Positions 22,830 through 24,747 of a stretch of 24,747 nt of DNA are shown here, piece by piece. Source of the DNA: JBBAEV01 sp041655735 (lineage in GTDB: Bacteria > Bacillota_I > Bacilli_A > RF39 > UBA660); the NCBI GenBank assembly GCA_041655735.1, contig JBBAEV010000012.1, positions 1 to 24,747 on the forward strand. Reading direction: 5' to 3'. Each line of letters begins with the position of its first letter. Position 1 is the first letter of the stretch. The position numbers were made by a program, and so were the translations under genes. The notes under the pieces are model-generated. The model had not been told where the DNA came from. It searched no databases and saw only the letters and a list, made by a program, of their open reading frames with translations.

Positions 22830-23837
22830 TCACACTCTTACTTTTAATATTTTATTAATAAAGAAAACATATAAAATAAGTAACGCAGTAATTATTACTA
22901 TTACCATATTACCAATAGTAGTATTAAATAGTGGCAAAAAGAAATCGGGACTTAATAAGTGAACACCTAGAATAAATACTATAGGCATTATAATTAATAC
23001 TTTTATTGTTATTTTACTATTAGCAGTTAATGTTTTCATTTCATGATTAATTTTATATCTATTATATAAATTTTTTTCAATAGCGGAAAAGACCTTAATA
23101 ATATTGCCCCCTGTTTTTTCTGATATTGATATGGTAGTTGCGATATAAGAAAATTCTTCTATTTTTGTTCTTTTAGCTAATCTATTAAAGGCAGTTTCAA
23201 ATTCAATACCCATTATTAAATCATTATATAGTAGATTAAATTCTCTTCCTATAGGACTTTCTTGACCTGCTATTATTTCTACTGCTTGCAAAGTGCTTTT
23301 ACCAGCCTTATAGGCATTGTTTAATATTGTAATAGTATTCAATATATCTTTTTCTATACTTTTAATCCTTTTTTTATAGTCATAAAAATAATATATATTA
23401 GGGAGGTAATAACCAATAATTAATATAATTAATAATGGAAAATCAGTAATATTCTTTTTAGTCAAATTTAATAAAATTATATAAAATATAAATAAAACTA
23501 TAGCCGATAATGTTTTTATAGAAATAATATCAACTGGTAATATATTTAATTTTTCATCTTTAATAAATTTCTTATATTTTTTATTAGCGTTTTTCTTTAT
23601 TCTTTTTGATTTAGATAATATTAAAGTAATACCTCTTATTATGCCACGATAAGCATTATAAAAATAATCCCCTAAAGATATATCTTTTTCTGATATTACT
23701 TTCTTAAAACTATATTTATCTATTCTTTTGTTTAATTTTGCCACTTTTATTTGTTTTATAAGTCTTATTATGATAAATAAAAAAACAAATATTAAAAATA
23801 GTTCAACTATATTTAATTCCCAGATAATAGGTTCCAT
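22830..23837 (-). CDS. tadB: Tad/type IVb pilus inner-membrane protein TadB (T2SSF domain)
   Basis: 335 aa from ATG at 23837, which begins one base after the cpaF stop TAG; the ribosome site AAAAAGGTGATTAGT lies in the end of cpaF. One N-terminal helix (about 8-28), two in the middle (about 105-145) and two at the C-terminus (about 278-335) flank a T2SSF domain (ILNNAYKAGKSTLQAVEIIAGQESPIGREF...GIEFETAFNRLAKRT..EEF....TTISISEKTGGNI). Such pairs of unequal F-type proteins following a CpaF ATPase define Tad systems. It ends with TGA. Confidence 0.9.
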   Translation of the reverse strand: MEPIIWELNIVELFLIFVFLFIIIRLIKQIKVAKLNKRIDKYSFKKVISEKDISLGDYFYNAYRGIIRGITLILSKSKRIKKNANKKYKKFIKDEKLNILPVDIISIKTLSAIVLFIFYIILLNLTKKNITDFPLLIILIIGYYLPNIYYFYDYKKRIKSIEKDILNTITILNNAYKAGKSTLQAVEIIAGQESPIGREFNLLYNDLIMGIEFETAFNRLAKRTKIEEFSYIATTISISEKTGGNIIKVFSAIEKNLYNRYKINHEMKTLTANSKITIKVLIIMPIVFILGVHLLSPDFFLPLFNTTIGNMVIVIITALLILYVFFINKILKVRV

Positions 23838-23838
23838 A

Positions 23839-24747
23839 CTAATCACCTTTTTCTATAAATATATCCGAAATAGTATTAATTCCTTTTATTCTAATCTTGT
23901 TGTATACTTTTGGAATATAATTATTTAATACAAATTCTCCCATAACGCTATTAGTTTCAGTAATACCAGTTTGATTAAAAGCAAATATTTGTTCTAACTT
24001 AATAATATCATCTTCAATACCAATAACCTCAGAAATATTAGTTATTCTTCTTTTTCCATCACTTAAACGATCAATATGAACAATAATGTCAATGGCATCA
24101 GCAATATATTGTCTAATTGCATCAAGAGGTAAATTATTGCTTGATAGTAATAACATTGTTTCTAATCTACTTAAAGAGTCATATGCTGAATTAGCATGAA
24201 GTGTAGTAAGTGAACCTTCATGCCCTGTATTCATAGCCTGAAGCATATCAAGCGCTTCTTCTCCTCTAACCTCACCTACAATGATGCGATCTGGTCTCAT
24301 TCTTAAGGAATTTCGAAGTAAATCTCTAACAGTTACCTCGCCTTCACCTTCAATATTATCATTTCTTGTTTCTAAGGAAACTACATGAGGTTGCCCTAAT
24401 TTTAATTCAGCAGCGTCTTCAATAGTAATTATTCTTTCATCTTCTTCAATAAATGAGGATAGTACATTTAATAATGTTGTTTTACCAGTTCCTGTTCCCC
24501 CACTTATAATAATATTAAGTTTAGCTTTAACTGCAGCTTCTAAAAATCTTGCCATATATGGAGTTAAAGTACCTGTCCTTAATAAATCATCAATACTAAG
24601 CATATCCTCTTTAAATTTTCTAATAGTTAAAATAGGTCCTTTTACTGAAAGCGGTGGGATAATTGCATTAACTCTAGAACCATCTTCTAATCTTGCATCA
24701 ACCATAGGATTAGAAGAATCAATATTTCTTCCTAATGGTTGAACAAT
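23839..24747 (-). CDS. cpaF: CpaF/TadA-type secretion ATPase, N-terminus beyond window
   Basis: Hexameric ATPase powering Tad (Flp) pilus assembly. Open to the right edge; 302 residues are visible, about two thirds of a usual CpaF. The first visible residues, IVQPLGRNIDSSNPMVDARL, continue as EDGSRVNAIIPPLS and are the expected family sequence, so the frame truly extends past the edge; the internal ATG at 24705 is not the start. Walker A GGTGTGKTT, the Asp-box ITIEDAAEL, Walker B RPDRIIVGEVRG and the His-box GHEGSLTTLHAN are all present. It overlaps the start region of tadB. Pilin (flp), prepilin peptidase and the remaining tad genes would be upstream, outside the window. Confidence 0.93.
   Translation of the reverse strand: MVQPLGRNIDSSNPMVDARLEDGSRVNAIIPPLSVKGPILTIRKFKEDMLSIDDLLRTGTLTPYMARFLEAAVKAKLNIIISGGTGTGKTTLLNVLSSFIEEDERIITIEDAAELKLGQPHVVSLETRNDNIEGEGEVTVRDLLRNSLRMRPDRIIVGEVRGEEALDMLQAMNTGHEGSLTTLHANSAYDSLSRLETMLLLSSNNLPLDAIRQYIADAIDIIVHIDRLSDGKRRITNISEVIGIEDDIIKLEQIFAFNQTGITETNSVMGEFVLNNYIPKVYNKIRIKGINTISDIFIEKGD

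Noticed and set aside
17823..23841. Mycoplasma-type genetic code (TGA as Trp)
   Set aside because: queA and tadB end naturally at TGA with the next gene starting at once, and Trp is encoded by TGG, so the standard bacterial code applies.
1..24747. Mobile element, defence system or CRISPR array
   Set aside because: No transposase, integrase, terminal repeats, spaced short repeats or defence-gene signatures were found; the repeats at 1-2198 are protein-domain repeats.

Overview
The window comes from a very A+T-rich low-GC Gram-positive bacterium. Gene order and protein families point to the class Bacilli, perhaps an uncultured gut lineage near Erysipelotrichales/RF39 (the lineage is inference). 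TGA is used as a stop codon (ends of queA and tadB), so this is not the Mycoplasma genetic code. Nearly all genes are on the minus strand and tightly packed. No tRNA, rRNA, insertion sequence, prophage or CRISPR array was seen.

Layout from left to right. (1) 1-2198: the 5' part of a large minus-strand surface protein made of Ig-like/DUF5011-type repeats. Its leader carries a GEMM-I (cyclic-di-GMP-I class) riboswitch ending in an intrinsic terminator. Signal peptidase I (lepB) lies just upstream. (2) 3096-3629: a lone plus-strand membrane protein (DUF6512-like). (3) 3650-6794: hisS and aspS; aspS has a T-box leader whose promoter and 5' part lie inside the 3' end of the upstream sigma-factor gene. 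(4) 6848-14252: a compact minus-strand run comN-secDF-relA-permease-rpoD. RelA has lost key (p)ppGpp hydrolase residues, and RpoD carries an unusual C-terminal extension of about 150 residues. (5) 14329-16697: spoVB-type flippase (+), a DUF421 protein (-) and a YrzE/TIGR04086 protein (+). (6) 16707-20842: tgt-queA and ruvA-orf-ruvB. The small orf between ruvA and ruvB is broken by a one-base deletion in an A run. (7) 20904-24747: cpaF(tadA)-tadB-tadC-yebC-NUDIX, the end of a Tad/type IVb pilus operon running on into yebC and a MutT-like hydrolase.

Regions 3-6 match the order I recall from Bacillus subtilis (ruvA ruvB queA tgt yajC yrzE yrbG spoVB comN secDF recJ apt relA ... hisS aspS). Here yajC, recJ and apt are missing, a permease and rpoD are inserted, and hisS/aspS are transcribed in the opposite order.

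The points most worth a second look are the variant GEMM-I riboswitch in front of a putative adhesin, the RpoD tail and its overlap with the aspS T-box promoter, the degenerate RelA hydrolase site, and the frameshifted orf inside the ruv operon. All coordinates, motifs and pairings were read by eye; no folding or database search was run.
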